In this document: one piece after another, positions 19,292 through 31,700 of the stretch
Layout of the letters: each line of letters opens with the position of its first letter
How positions within the stretch are numbered: position 1 is the stretch's first letter
Source of the DNA: Gaeumannomyces sp. JS-464
Taxonomy: Eukaryota > Ascomycota > Sordariomycetes > Magnaporthales > Magnaporthaceae
Reading direction: 5' to 3'
Assembly (NCBI GenBank): GCA_002197995.1
Contig: NGZR01000003.1
Coordinates: forward strand, 5,828,001-5,892,000
Length of the DNA stretch: 64,000 bases
The notes under the pieces: generated by a model
Told to the model about the DNA's origin: nothing
Seen by the model: only the letters and a program-made list of their open reading frames with translations
Database searches by the model: none
Position numbers and translations under genes: made by a program

Positions 19292-21282
19292 ATGGTTACG
19301 CTCTTTACACTCCTGCCGACGGGCCAACGGGCTACCAACTTGGTCCGAAACAACCTCAAGCTGGATCCCAGCCAGGACCCCCAGCTCATCGTCACCACAG
19401 AAACCAAATCAAAAATCCCCGGCTTCATCCTCCGTTTCGGCAGGAATGAGGCAACCAACGACTTCGCCTTGCCACAGACGAATTCTTTCAAGGCCGATCA
19501 TTTCTCCTTCTATTTCGCCGAGTCCGGAGAGTTGATCCTCAAAGACCACACAAGCTACGGTTGCGCCATCGAGGTTTGCAACATGCCCGAATCGGAGAAG
19601 CCACTCTACAACCTGGCAGGGACCTACGTGCGCCAGAGGGTGATTCCCAGTATCCCCCATGAGTTCAGGATCTTGTGCGGCCTTCGCCGTGACAACGTCC
19701 GGTTCACCCTGCGGTGGGATCCCACCCTCTTCTCCAACGCCGTCCAAGACGAACTAGCCCACCTCACACACCTTCACGCCAATACCAGGGTGCCGCATAC
19801 GGTCCCCAACACCTATGATCGAGACGCCAACGCCAACGCGCCGGCTAGGAGGTACGAGCTGCGGAGCCATTTCGCACCAACCATCGATCCCCCAGCCGGC
19901 GCGGCCGCACCCAAGCCCAAAGCCGACCATACCAGGGCCTTCCACAGGTACAGGAAGCTCGGCTCCGGCGCGTTTGGCGACGTCTGGAAGGTCGTGGACA
20001 TGGCTACGGGGGAGCTGTGGGCTCTCAAGAAGGCGGCAGCAAAGGACAGCTCCAAGAGGTCGTTCAAAGAAGAGGTGGAGACTACCGCCCGTCTCCAGCA
20101 TGTTAGTATCCCCGCTTTCTCATCTCCCTCCTTGTCCGCCCCTATCTTCTGCTTGGGCCCTTCGCGTACCGCCCGTCTACCCCAGTCTTCCCGGAGGCAT
20201 CTACCTATCTAGGTAGGTAGATGCCTAGGGTAACCTTAGCGTTCCCCCTACTGTTTCCACCTCCTTCCAACTCTATTCCCCTCCCACCTCCACCCGATCC
20301 ATCAAAGGCTTATGCCAAAATCCGATGCTAACTCCAACTGTAGCCGCACATTGCCGGGTTCGAGAGCTTCCAAGGCTTCAGCATCGGCGGCTCGTTCCAG
20401 ATCTTCTACAAGCTCTACCGCGGAAACGTCAGCAGCTTGACCGCGGACCACCACAAGATCCACGGACACGACTGCCTCCAGGGGCCCTCTCAACTCCCAG
20501 CGCGGTCCGCCACATTCGTGGAACAGTCCTTATCTGCACTGCAGTACCTGGCTTCGCAGGGCATGGTCCACCGGGACATAAAGCCTGAGAACATCCTATA
20601 CGACATCGACCCGGCTCGAGGCAGCTACAACTTCTACCTTTCCGACTTTGGCATAGCCACCACGATCTCCAAGGCCCAAACAGGCTCTCCCGGCACGCGT
20701 CTCTACATGGCTCCTGAAACGATTTCACATGGCCGCGCATCCCAAGGTTCGCCCCTGTGGTCCTTTGCGGTAACCCTCGGGTGCGTCCTGGGCTATTGGT
20801 GTAATGGCCGATGCCTGAAGCTCGAGATGCTAGATTGACATTCCAAGCTGCTGTCCATGGGCGCCGGTAAAGACGCTATCTGTTCCACCGGCTTCGTGGC
20901 GGACATCGACGACTTTGTCCGCTCCAAGGTCGATCGGAGGCTCGCCGGCCACTGCCATCGTGTTGGCCGCATCATGGTGCTGGTCCGACTCGGCCTGCTC
21001 CCACAGGCATTCTCCCGCATGCTCAGCGCCGAGGGCCTGCGCCCAACCTTTGCGGATTGCGCCGCGACTCCCGTCTGCTACTTTGTCGACCCAGCGACCT
21101 GCACTCGCACCAAGACCGCCATATGGGATTTTGTGGCCGCATATCGATGGCCACCCCCAGCCTCCAGCGCCGAGCTGCGCTGGCTCGTTGTTCCCTTTTT
21201 TTCTACTCTGGCTTGGGGGGGGGAGGGCGTTTTGGGTTGGGATTTCAACGCGCACATACAAGAGACCGCGCGGCAGAGGTAG
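19292..21282 (+). pseudogene. FHA-domain protein kinase, interrupted by an in-frame stop
   Basis: Exon 1 (19292-20101) has an N-terminal degenerate FHA domain (residues ~50-110: FRFGRNEATNDFALP, then ADHFSFYF and DHTSYG) and, from residue ~220, a kinase N-lobe with glycine loop GSGAFGDV and Lys in LWALKK. A GTTAGT..TGTAG intron (20102-20343) leads in phase to exon 2 with HRDIKPENIL, LSDFGIA and YMAPE. The aspartate of subdomain IX (normally D-x-W-S-x-G) is replaced: SPLWSFAVT. At 20836-20838 a TGA ends the frame, yet the same frame continues as HSKLLSMGAGKD and, further on, RMLSAEGLRPTFADCAA, a typical subdomain XI, ending at 21282. No intron of the right length removes the stop. FHA plus kinase resembles the Chk2/Rad53 architecture, but the FHA is weak and this is more likely one of the lineage-specific FHA-kinases of filamentous fungi. 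Confidence 0.7.
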
Positions 21283-21639
21283 ATTATTGGCACTACATGT
21301 GATGAGACGATAGAATGTAGAGGATCTGGATTCATGGGACACTTGCTGGGAACGATAGACTATAGATGCTTTGGAAATAACCATGTCGGCATTCCAGGCA
21401 TACCAGCGAAGATTTCTGTCCCGGCGCCACACTACAAACATCAGCCTCCCTATTCTCGCACAGGAGCAACCCGGTTTGGTGCCCCTCCCCCCGAAAGCGA
21501 CTGCACGGCGCGCAGCGGCATTGTTTAGAATGAACGGTTCGCCCGCTGGCGGCCGAGCCCTGTCCCAGGAGAGAAACTCCCGTCGCCAGTGCGTGCGTGG
21601 GCACGGGTGCAAGTTCAGGCGCACATAGAACCGGGCGTG

Positions 21640-21677
<38 letters not shown>

Positions 21678-22077
21678 AAAAAAAAAAAGCCTCATTACAG
21701 CTTCTCCGTGCCATAGCCATCGATTCGACGATATTATATAGTAGCATTGGCAGAGACCTAGACAATTATCAAGCATTAACATGAAAGCCATGAGCCAGAC
21801 AGACGTATTCTGCAGCAGGAAGCCAAGGACAGGAAACCGTGTAAACATTCGTCAATCGAAGTTCTCGAAGCGCCATACACGCCAGCCATAATTAAGCATT
21901 CAAAGGTGTGCCCAGGATCCGACACGATCAAAGTATAGAAAGCACAACCTGAAGAACATGCGTAAGAGAAAAAAGACAGAAAACCTTTTTTGTTATAAAT
22001 CAAGAACACAAGAAAGCCACCACCACCACTACCACCACCCAACAACAACACAGCAGCTTTTTCTCGGTTCCTCGCCC
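21283..22077. other. Intergenic; A36 run
   Basis: Contains 36 consecutive A (21640-21675), GG, then A11. It separates the 3' end of the plus-strand kinase gene from the 3' end of the minus-strand CRH gene, so it should hold two convergent 3' untranslated regions. No coding signal of its own. Confidence 0.5.
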
Positions 22078-23866
22078 TCATAGCGCAACCACGGCAGCAA
22101 ACGCGATCACGACGGCGAACGCGCTGCCGCCCAGGGACGAGGCCGAGACGGCGCGGCGGGCGTTGTTCTTCTGGCCGCACGACTGCACAAAGGTCTTGGA
22201 GGTGCAGTCCTCGGCGGGCGGGGGCGGGGCGCCGCCGCCGTTGGCCGGGCCGGCGGCGCCGGGCCCGACGAGGCTGCCGCCGGGGACCTGGGGCGGCGGG
22301 GCGGAGGCGCCCGTCTGCGAGGGCGACGAGGCCGAGCCGCTGGCCGAGGACGCGTCGGAGCCGGCGTCCATGTTGAGCCCGGAGCCCTCGAGCGACTTGA
22401 GGCTGGTGCGCTTGTCCGTGTCGCGGACCGTGTCGTTGGTGCCCCTGGCGTCGGCGTACCAGTAGCCCGTGCCCTTGCTGGTGCCCGGCGCGGAGGGCGC
22501 GTCCATGCAGCTGACCTCGACTGACTCGACCATGGCGTAGTAGAAGCCGTGCTTCTTGATGTCCTCGTTGTTGTTCCAGTCGATGCGGCCGCCGGCCCAG
22601 TCGACGGTGCCCTTGGGGTTCGTCTCGGCGCCGCCGGGCCACAGGGACAGCTGCACACGCGCGGGCGTCTGCGGGTAGTTCCACTGGTTGGCCGTCGCGT
22701 TCCACGTCTCGGACCGCTTCTTGGTGCGGCCCTTCTGGCCGTCGACCAGCCAGGTGATCTCGTCGGGGGTCCACTGGATCTCGTACGTGTGCCAGTTGTC
22801 GAAGGTGTTGGACAGCGAGATGTTCTTTGAGTTGTCGTCTGAGAGGGGTTCTGTCAGCGCCAGAGTCTAGGGTTTTCGCAGCAGCAGCAGAGCAGCAGCA
22901 GCAGCAGCAGCAGCATATACGTACAGTTGGGAATGCCCTGGAAGTAGTAGTTGGTCTGGGCGATCTGCAGCTCGGTGCCGACCCACTCGTAGTCGATCTC
23001 GTCCTTGACGTCGCTGAACAGGATGAAGCCCGTGACGACACCGGCGCCGCGCGACGTCTTGATCTTGGCCTTGACGCTGCCGTACCACATGTACGAGGTG
23101 GACGAGACGACGGTGCCGACGGAGCGGGCGGCATGGGTCACAGCATGACGCCGTTCGAGGACGGCGGCTCGCCCTGGGAGACCCAGTCCGACTTCTTGGG
23201 GTCGCCCAGGTACTTTGAGATGTCGGCGACCTTGTCGAGGTTGTTGAACGAGTACTTCTGGCTCTTGCACGTCGGCGCCGGCATGCACGAGTCGAGCGAG
23301 AAGGACATGCGCGGGTCGCAGCCGCCGAGGCAGAAGGCCCCCGTGCCGCAGTCGCCGTAGACTGTTGTTGGTTGCCGCTTGTCAGCTTTGCATGCTTTCC
23401 CACATTGCCGTGCGCATGTCGTCTGTTTGGCTGCATCTTGGGATCGTCCCCTGTGCTCCTGTGCGCCTGCAGTGCACCGACGTTGCGGCTGCAGCGACAC
23501 AATGATGCGGTGACCAGCGCTTGCTGGGCGGCTTGCCGGCGTGCAGAATGGGACGCCCTTTTTGTTTTATTTATTGCCCCCTTTTTCTCCAAAGTCAAGC
23601 CGACCAAAACTCAAAAGCTTGAGTCGGTTCCATTGACCACAGCACAACAAGAACAAGCATCGTCATGGGCAGGGCCTGCGGCCGCCACTGAAAACAAGAC
23701 TTGTGGGGAGCTAGATTGACTTTCGGGTCGGGAGGGGGGAGCGACTCACGTCCACAGCAAGGGGCCTCCTTGGGGCACTTCTTGTTCAGCGAGCACTTCA
23801 GGTCCGCCCCGAGCGCAGTCGACGCGCACACGAGGGCAGCGCCCAGCGAGAAAGCGTGGATTTCAT
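22078..23866 (-). CDS. GPI-anchored CRH-type chitin-glucan transglycosylase (GH16)
   Basis: Three exons on the minus strand: 23866-23750, 23361-22925 and 22838-22078, separated by GTGAGT..ACAG (388 bases) and GTACGT..TCAG (86 bases) introns. The product has a signal peptide, a Cys-rich start (KCPKEAPCC then CGTGAFCLGGCDPRMSFSLD) and the GH16 core with catalytic E-x-D-x-E in DEIDYEWVG. It also shows the NTFDNWHTYEIQWTPD, WPGG and DWAGGRIDW motifs, then a Ser/Pro/Gly-rich stalk and a hydrophobic C-terminus typical of a GPI anchor. CRH proteins link chitin to beta-1,6/1,3-glucan in the wall. Two single-base frame errors are needed: one in the signal peptide (near 23852, a T run one base short on the coding strand), one near 23139 (GVML then frame change to THAARSVGTV). 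Everything else is intact, so assembly error is likelier than decay. Confidence 0.85.
22879..22915. repeat. (GCA)n trinucleotide repeat inside CRH intron 2
   Basis: About twelve GCA units with one interruption. They lie just after the 5' splice site (minus strand GTACGTATAT then (GCT)n). If the intron were retained the frame would encode a polyleucine run. Confidence 0.85.
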
Positions 23867-26800
23867 GGTGAAATTATGGATTTTAAGCGGTGCTGCCGAT
23901 GTTGATGTTGGGCAAGAGGTGTGTGTATGTGTGTGTGGGTGTATGTGTGCCGACGGCACTGGCGAGTGTCGGCGGCCTCACGATGCGAACCGATCCGCCT
24001 GGTGTTTTTTGTCGTCGGCGTTCTCGTCCCAGTGTTTCGGCCGACTTTTTTTTTTTTTTTTTGAGAGCGGGAAAAGCGAGCGAGTGAGAGGCACCAAGGC
24101 AGGGTTGGTAGGTCAAGTTCCTTTGTTGCAATTAAAGCCGGGTGAGGACGAGCACGCGGCAAGCAGGAGCCGTGTAATACCCGAGGCAAAACACGATTAA
24201 GAAACAATGGAAACACGTCGGCCGTGCTGGGTTCGATCGATCCGCGATTAAGCAAAAAAAGCGATCAGGGCTGGTCGACAAGGTCAAGGTTGTGTTTATG
24301 CGTCTGGTTGGTGTTTGTGCGACAACACTCTTTCGAAAGACCAGTTAAGGCTTCGGTGGTGTCTCGTGCGGGATCTCGACGGCTTCCGAATCACTTGTCG
24401 AGCGAGTGTGGGCAATGGTTCCTCGTCGGCCGATCGCGGGAACACAAAAAAAAAAAAGGGGGGACAGAGAAAGCGAGTGCGGGTTAAGCGAGTGTAAAGG
24501 TTGGGGAGTTGGCAGGATATTAATTAGACCATTAAACTTATCTCTGGTCGGTTGGCCTCCTCGAGTCTCACGAACGAGCGTGCGATGCGGAAGAGAAGAG
24601 GGGATCCAGGGCGGCATGGACGGGGCGGGAAGGGGAGAGAAGTAGGATAGCAAAAGGGGCCTTGGCAGGGAGGAACAGCGGCAGCAAAATCCGGCTCTGC
24701 ACCCTCCACCAGCCCATTCCCTTCACGGAAACACGCACCACCGCATTGAATCCCACGGGGCGTGATGTGGGTGCAGGGGGTCGGTTAAGGAGGGTCTGGC
24801 TCGGCCGCCCGCCGCCGGCTGGACCAAGCAGGAAGGGGTTAGCAATGGCCTTCGTGATGGGGTGGCGCCCTTTTTCTCGCATGCGGCCCCGTTTAGCTCA
24901 CAGAAGCTGAGCCCCTAATCGATTTTTATTTTCCGATATGCAAGCCACCAGAGATTTTCTCCCATCACTCCATTTTGTTTTGCGTTCTCTTTTCTTTTCT
25001 TGTTTTTTTTTCTTTTCTCGGCTGCTCTCAACGCTTTCTGCACGTCAATGAAATGCCATGCCGCCAAGAGGCCGCGGCTGCAGAAGGCATAAAATCCACT
25101 CACTGGTTGTCTCGCCAGACGGCCATGGCCCCTGTGCTACGGACGCCCACAACCGCCATTCCATGCCGTGAAACCTGATCGCAAAATACCAGCATGGCCA
25201 GAACAATGAACCGCGATGTTTGCATAGGTAGGTACTCTATATGCATTTGCACGGGCTTTTCCAGCTTTTGCCTCCCATCCGATTTCCGAGATGATCGGCG
25301 GGCCACCTGCGCAGCCCAGTAGCCAAGAAAAAAGATGCACAGCCAATAAGGCGCCGCGAATATCGTCAAGCGAATTCTGTTTGTGGGGTCCGCTAATACG
25401 AGATTACCTATTTCCATGGCCCTGCCCTGGCGAGCCTGGGGTGCTGGGCCACACTGAGTCGCTCGTAATCCCATGCCTTGTCGGCTGGATTCTAGACTCT
25501 GGCGTGACATGGCGCCGTCCATCCGATGGCACGTGAGGTCGCGAACAAAAGTTGGCCGAGAAGTGGCCCACTTGCCTTGGCCGGGTCTGCAAGCGTTCGT
25601 GGCTTGCAGGCATGGGACAAGATCTATCTCCATCAGGGCTGCATCCTGTCTGTTGGCGCCACTCCTGCAGACGCAGCCAACGCAGATATTGGGATACGAG
25701 CACACGAGGCAATCCCTGAGATGTCTGGTGCCCGTCATGCACCTGGTATCCCACTGTTATCCCACTGTGCGAGAACGACATCCAAAAGATGTCGGAAATA
25801 AGACTGCTTCTACAAACATCTGAGAGCCGCCCAAGCCATTCATGATTTAAACACGTCCAGTGCAGGGTCGGAACAATAATATGTAGTACAAGTCAATGTT
25901 TCTTCAAACCGCTACCGAACAAGAAGTAGTATCGCCGGTAAGGTGTGCTATTACATATAGACGAGCCAGCCGTCCCCACCCCATGTATAAACAAAAGTCC
26001 GTCCAAACTACCGTCGCTAGCAAAGGATAGGCCCTGAGCTATTCATCTAGGTAGGTGGTAGGTAGGTGGTTAGCATTGCCTCGTTGGCGATCCCGGAGAA
26101 ATCGGCCCTCAATGACACCATAACTAACATGCAAGGTCATGAAACGGAACAGTCGTTGAAGGAAAGCCAGAGAGGAAGGGGTGCATCATGAGTACTCCCA
26201 GTCGCCTCTCCGCAGAGTCAATTGTCCTGCCCACGCTCTATTGGTAAAGAAAAAAAAGGAGATTGACCATTTCGCTCGCCCCCTTTCTCGATCGAGCCTC
26301 GCTATCTTACCCATGGCTAAAATCGCGAGCCCTTCGATCAACGACCGCCGGCAACCCACCCTCCTCCAATCATCGTGAGACCAAAGCCAAACCCCTAATA
26401 CCCCTAGCCTACCATGATGACGTAACTCACCGTGGCCACCAAAACCACTCCGCCACCAACCTTGCATCCAACTAGTTCATAAATCCCAAGGAAGCCAAAG
26501 AAAAAAAAGAAAAAAACACACACAGCCTGTAGCTGTCAAGCTGTAAACAGATAGGAAGAATTGACAGATCAAAGCCCAAGAAAAGCGAATGAAGGAGAGC
26601 AAAAGAGCGAGATCAGAATATAATGACCAAAAATCGGAATCATGAGAAAGCAAAGCCACGGCAATTAAGAAAGAGGCCACAAGAATGCCTCAGCCGCTGT
26701 CCCTGGCCAAAAATAAGAAGAAATAAGTCGCATGAGGAGTTTGCTGTTTTTGCGCGTGAGAGATTTTTTCGCTCCTTTTTTTCCCCACCCAAGACCAACA

Positions 26801-27070
26801 AGGCCGCCATATCATAACCCACGGTTTCTGCCACCAGAGGAACCAGAAATACGCAGGAGAGGGAATCGAACCGACGCCGTGCCAACGAGAGGAGCAAGAC
26901 AAGGAGGAGCAAACAAGTACACTTGACGGGGGAAAACCAAAACCGGTCAAGAGTTCTGGGGAATAATGCGCCGAGATGGCAGGAAATAAAAAAGAACAAT
27001 GATGTAAGATGAATGGGTGATGTCCAAAGAATGGGAAAGGTCGTATCGCGAGATATACGTTGAGTCGTAT
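23867..27070. other. Gene-free 3.2 kb between the CRH and Myb genes
   Basis: Holds a T17 run (24046-24062), A-rich runs near 24445 and 26245, and a CTAGGTAGGTGG microsatellite (26047-26070). The longest frame is 25100-25738 on the minus strand; it has a hydrophobic segment but no domain and no codon bias like the neighbours. No gene is supported. The first few hundred bases should contain the CRH promoter. Confidence 0.45.
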
Positions 27071-28788
27071 CTAGTTGGGGGCATGGTCCGTCCTGTTGCA
27101 TAGTGAGGGTGTCGCGAAGTCTATCTCGCCTTGGAGCCACTCTGGAACAGGTCTAGGCATGGTAGAAAAAGAAGCAAGTCAGCATTGAAAGCAGAGCAAA
27201 GATTCGCAACATGGAGGGTGGTACACCAGGGGCCAAAAGAGGGCCAAGGGGGAGGTGTCATACCGGGGAAATGCTCCTTGGCGTATTGTTCACAAGCCTG
27301 CGCGATAGTCTTGTTAGTTACTGGTCTCTTCGACATGTTTGAGAGTATGGGAGGGGAGACGGTAACGCCAAATGACGGGCTGGCATGGGCGGTGACTGAC
27401 CTTCGCCGGCTTCCCAACCTTATTACCAATAACCTTCCACTTGCTGGCTTCGTATTCTTTGATGGCGTTCAGAAGGTCCTGACTCTGTACCGGAGCAGGC
27501 TGTGTTAGCGGCACTAGGTGGTTGTGGGACGGCATCTGCGCGAACCAATGCAGCGTCGGGATGATGACGGGAAAGAGGGGTTCCTGGATGAAGCCGATGG
27601 GATGGATGGGGGCCGTACCTCGTTCTCAGCGAATTCGGCATAGTGCATGTCCTGAAAGGAGTTTGATCCGAGTCAGCCTGCCGAAGCCTTGTGAGGTTAT
27701 AACCGCACGTTTGGAACAGGGAACGAACCTTGTACCAATGTTTTTTAACGCTACCCTCCTGTTCGGGTCGGGAAGGTCTGCGCAAACAAAACGAAATACG
27801 TCAGTGGAGCCCGCCCGGCGTCACGACTCATCGAACGTCGAAACATGCGCGGTGATGCTAGCATCATGGTTTGTGCCATGCCGACGCTTTGAGCCGTATC
27901 TTAGGTTTGTTTCCAGGTAACCGTACGAACCTTGGCGATCTCGGCCCAGCTATTCCCAGCGTCGCGCATCTGCTTTAGCCGCAGCTCCTCTTGGGCCGTC
28001 CAGGGGGTGTTTGTGCGGCCCTTCTTGGCTGGGGGCGGCTGAGGGGTCGAGTTTGCATCGTCGTTTGGCTCAGTCTTGGCAGGCACCGGCGCTGCCGCCG
28101 GAGTAGGGGCTGGTGCGGCAGCGGCCGTAGGAGGCGCCGTGGGCGCAGATGGGGTCGTGGTGGCGGCCGTAGGCATGACGGCGGCGGGCGCGGGAGGGGG
28201 TGCGGCCGGGGCCGACTGTGGTGTTGAAGAAGGGGCCGGGCGCTTGCGCTGGCGCGGGGTCGGCGCAGGGGCTGGGACCGGGGTGGCCTGTTGCTGCTGG
28301 GGTTGCTGGGGTTGTGGCTGCTGCCCCTGCTGCGGTTGCGCTGCCTGGGTTGCATTGTGCTGCTGTCCATGTGCGGTGGGTTGGTGCTGATGCTGTTGTT
28401 GCTGTTGCTGGTGCTGATGTTGCTGCTGGTGCATCTGCGCGTGTTGCTGGGCTGCGTGTTGCCCCTGGTGCTGCGCCTGCTGGACATGCTGCTGCTGGGC
28501 GACGTTCATGGACGGCTGCTGGACAGACGCGGCATGATGCTGCTGCGGCTGCTGCTGGGAAGTGTAGCGGTAGCCCATGGTGTCGTCGCGACGCGACATG
28601 TCCGGCTGGCCATACGTGGTTTGCGGGCTATACCACGGGGTGTTAGTGAAGGGAGACTGGTTGTGGGCCTGCATCGGCTGAATCGTCGATGGCATCGGCG
28701 GCATCGGCTGTTGTTGAGGTTGCGGCGGCCATGATGGCGGCGGCTGCTGCTGCTGCTGCACAACATCGACTCTCGCCTTCTTCTTCAT
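27071..28788 (-). CDS. Q-rich Myb/SANT-domain nuclear protein
   Basis: Six exons on the minus strand: 28788-27931, 27777-27729, 27651-27619, 27484-27401, 27297-27264 and 27141-27071. Residues 1-~215 are a low-complexity Gln/His/Pro-rich segment after MKKKARVD; an Ala/Pro-rich stretch and a basic patch (RQRKRPAP, KKGRT) follow. Then comes a split Myb-like domain: TPWTAQEELRLKQMRDAGNS with WAEIAK, then SVKKHWYK, DMHYAEFAENE, a second part DLLNAIKEYEASKWKVIGNK with VGKPAK, and ACEQYAKEHFP. The product is probably a nuclear DNA-binding or chromatin protein. Exon 2 needs removal of one G near 27757 to read TFPTRTEGSVKKHWYK; as written the frame meets a TAG. All other junctions are in phase. Confidence 0.75.
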
Positions 28789-31700
28789 TGAAAAGCGGGG
28801 AGTGTGTTCGGCAACACGGGGGAGGGTCGGGACGAATGGAGGTGGAGGGGTGGACGAAGCGCTGGGGACGAAGTCGCAACGGGGTCGCAGGCGAAACGGC
28901 GGCGGGCGATGACAGGTGACAAGAGGCAACGATGAGGAATGGCAGGAAAAATGGACGAGGAGCTAGGTGTGCTAGGAGGGTACTCTGGAGCTGGGCCGCG
29001 GCGTCGGGACGAGGTCGGATTGCTAGCAGCAAGCACTGGCCCAGTTGCAAGCGCGTGCGCGCGCGCGAAACGACCGAGGGGACAAACGAGAACACAGAGT
29101 GACCCAGTGACCGAAGGCGGGAGGGCGGGCAGCGGGCGCGCGCGTCAGATGTCTCTTGGTGTTCTGCTCTACTGCGCGCACACCGACAACGACACGACAG
29201 CGGGGGTGTGCGCGAGTCGGGATTGCGGTCGTTCGGTGCCCTTTTTTCTTTTTTTTTTTTTTTATCTTCTTTTTTTTTCTTTGGTGTCGTGCTTTCCCGA
29301 CTCGTTTGTCGCGCCCGTCGGTTTGGTGGAACTCCACTGTTTGCGAAGAGGGCGTCGCCGGGGACAAGGGGGAAACGGGATGGGATGCTCAAGTTGAATT
29401 GGTGTACATAGGGTACAAAGAGAGGTGGGAAGGAAGAAGTTGCCGGGAGGGAGGTAGAGCGAGGTAGATGTGGAGGTAGAGGCAGAGGTACAGGCAAGAG
29501 ACCAGACGGGAGCTGGCGGGCGGGCTGGCCTGGGCTGGCCTGGGTTGGACGGTTGGACTGTTGGACGGCCTCTGGCACTGTACCACGCACACGCGGGGCC
29601 CGATAGGGGATGGTACAGAGCAGGCGCGGTACTCACATTCTGTCATTTGGGTGGCTGGTGGAGTCCCCGCCCGAGCTGTAAAGGTACGCCGGGACTGGCC
29701 CGACCTCCCACTGCTGCATGGTTCAAGAGCGGGAGGGGGAGGGGAGTGACCTTGGAAGTGCCAGGAAAAATGACGCGTCGGCTGGGTTCCTAACAAAGCA
29801 TTAGCCGCCGCGTCGTCCAACAACGGCCGCCTGCGTTCTGCGCGTCGCTCGATTGCAAACCCCACGCCGGATTGGATGCGCTGCCTGCAAGCGACGGACG
29901 GGAGGTATTGGGGATATGCTGAGGGGAACAAAGGCGGGCGTTTGGCTCTGGGCGTTTCGTTCCATGTGGATTGCGTATAGTGCGCCCATAGCTTGCTCGC
30001 TCGCTTGCCCGCTTGCGTGCTGTGCTGGGGTACCTTGGTGTGTCTCCCATCGCACCCGACGTCTCGCCTGGGTGACTTGGTGACCCGGGCGGGTACCAAA
30101 AGTACTGCCTGGTATCGAGTGAGTGCACCAATCAAGTGTGGTACCACAGTGCAAAATCTGTCCGTGGGGGCTATGCGCAACCAATGGCGGAGCGGGGCTT
30201 TCGCACACAAACGCAGGGAAAAGAGGAGAGTGAAGGCTTGGAAAGGGAGACAGAGAAAAATGGAAACTGGTGGGCAAAGAAAAAAAAGAGAAAGAATAAA
30301 AACATTGATAGGAAATAGAAAGGGAAATAAACTGACAAACATGCGGCTGAGCCACCCGAGTGGACGGGAGAAAAGAGTGATGAAACAAAAAGAATACACA
30401 GTGGTTGTGAAACAAAGCAACGGCAGCGACGGTTCCTGCTCTCTTTTGGGGTAGTGCTGATGTGTGTGGCTCGATTCCTCGTCGTTGTCGGGAGGAGACT
30501 CACGACCAGCTTCAGCATCGATCGACCGGAGCTGCCAGGACAGCGGCACCATTTCGATCGACGCCAGTCCGGCAGGAAACATAACAAAAAGGGATCGAAG
30601 CGAACAGAGAGGTATGATGGAACCTCGAGGTAACTTACTATTCGTATTCGTTTGTTCGGACCCCAATGGCTATGGGCAAATATGAATGCTGGAAATCCAG
30701 GCCAAGGCTGCTGCTGGCCACCGCGAGTGCTGCTGGCTGTGGCGGCGAGAGTATCAGTCACTCGATGAGTGAGAAAAAAGGTACTTCCAGCCCACGACTG
30801 GCAAAAATGACGAGAGAGACCGCCGGGTTACTGGATAGATGGAGGGTGCAAAACCTTCAGGGATCTCGCGGACGGGGTGGCTGGGAGATCCCACCGCGAC
30901 CTGAGGACGTGTAGGCGAAGCTTCCACAGTGTTTGCTTTTTTTTTTGGCGGGTGGGACGGGCCTGTCCAACTGTCCAACTGCGGTTAGCCGATTTAAGTT
31001 GGGGCAGAAACGCAAGATAGGGCAGTGCGAGAAATGCCGCTAGCCTGCATTGGCGGCTGGACCCACATCCTGAAAGATCACGAAAAATTCAGACGTCACA
31101 CTGTGCGCGCCCGTTTCCGCGCCCCATCTGCCTGGGCCGGCGGCCTCCACGGCTGACCGGACAGCACACTGCAGCAAAAACGAGCAAAATATTACTATTT
31201 GGGGGCAGGGAAAAGGAGCGAACCAGGGGGGGACGCCTTGCAAAGGTGCCATGATGAGCGGGTGTGGCATGTCGAAGTAAACAAGAGCCGAGTGGGGCGG
31301 AGAAGCTACACAGTGCTAGCTCGGCCAGACGGCAGATCATTGAACGACTTTGGGGTACCTGGTCGCCGAGCGAGAAATGGAGCTGGGCAGGTGTGCCCGG
31401 CTGGAGAATCAGCTCCCTTCTGTGGGCAGATGCCTTCATGCGAATGACTGCCTTACGGTTAAGATCATTCTGCGTGCGCCGGTCAAGGACCCCAAGTTGG
31501 AAATCCCATTGCAGCCATCGCATAAAAAAGCGCTCGTCAACCGGTACCGCTGAATACCTCGCCTCCCCACCTTCTACCTTCTACCCACCTCCACGTCTAC
31601 GCACGGGCCTATTGCAAGCCTAGGCGGGGAATGTCGTTTGCGCTGGCCCATGCCATGCTTGCCGGGCGCTGGAGCTAACGTCCCAACCCCTCACGTCAAA

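Noticed and set aside
21776..23134. A 452-codon minus-strand frame over the CRH gene
   Set aside because: A +1-frame shadow with Arg/Pro/Ala-rich composition; the GH16 motifs lie in the other frames.
25100..25738. A 212-codon minus-strand frame in the 23.9-27.1 kb interval
   Set aside because: No domain, irregular composition, and competing frames on both strands; one hydrophobic segment is not enough support.
29389..30666. A 425-codon minus-strand frame
   Set aside because: Low-complexity and Phe/Ser/Arg-rich from T-rich DNA, no domain; probably an unspliced upstream region of the Myb gene.
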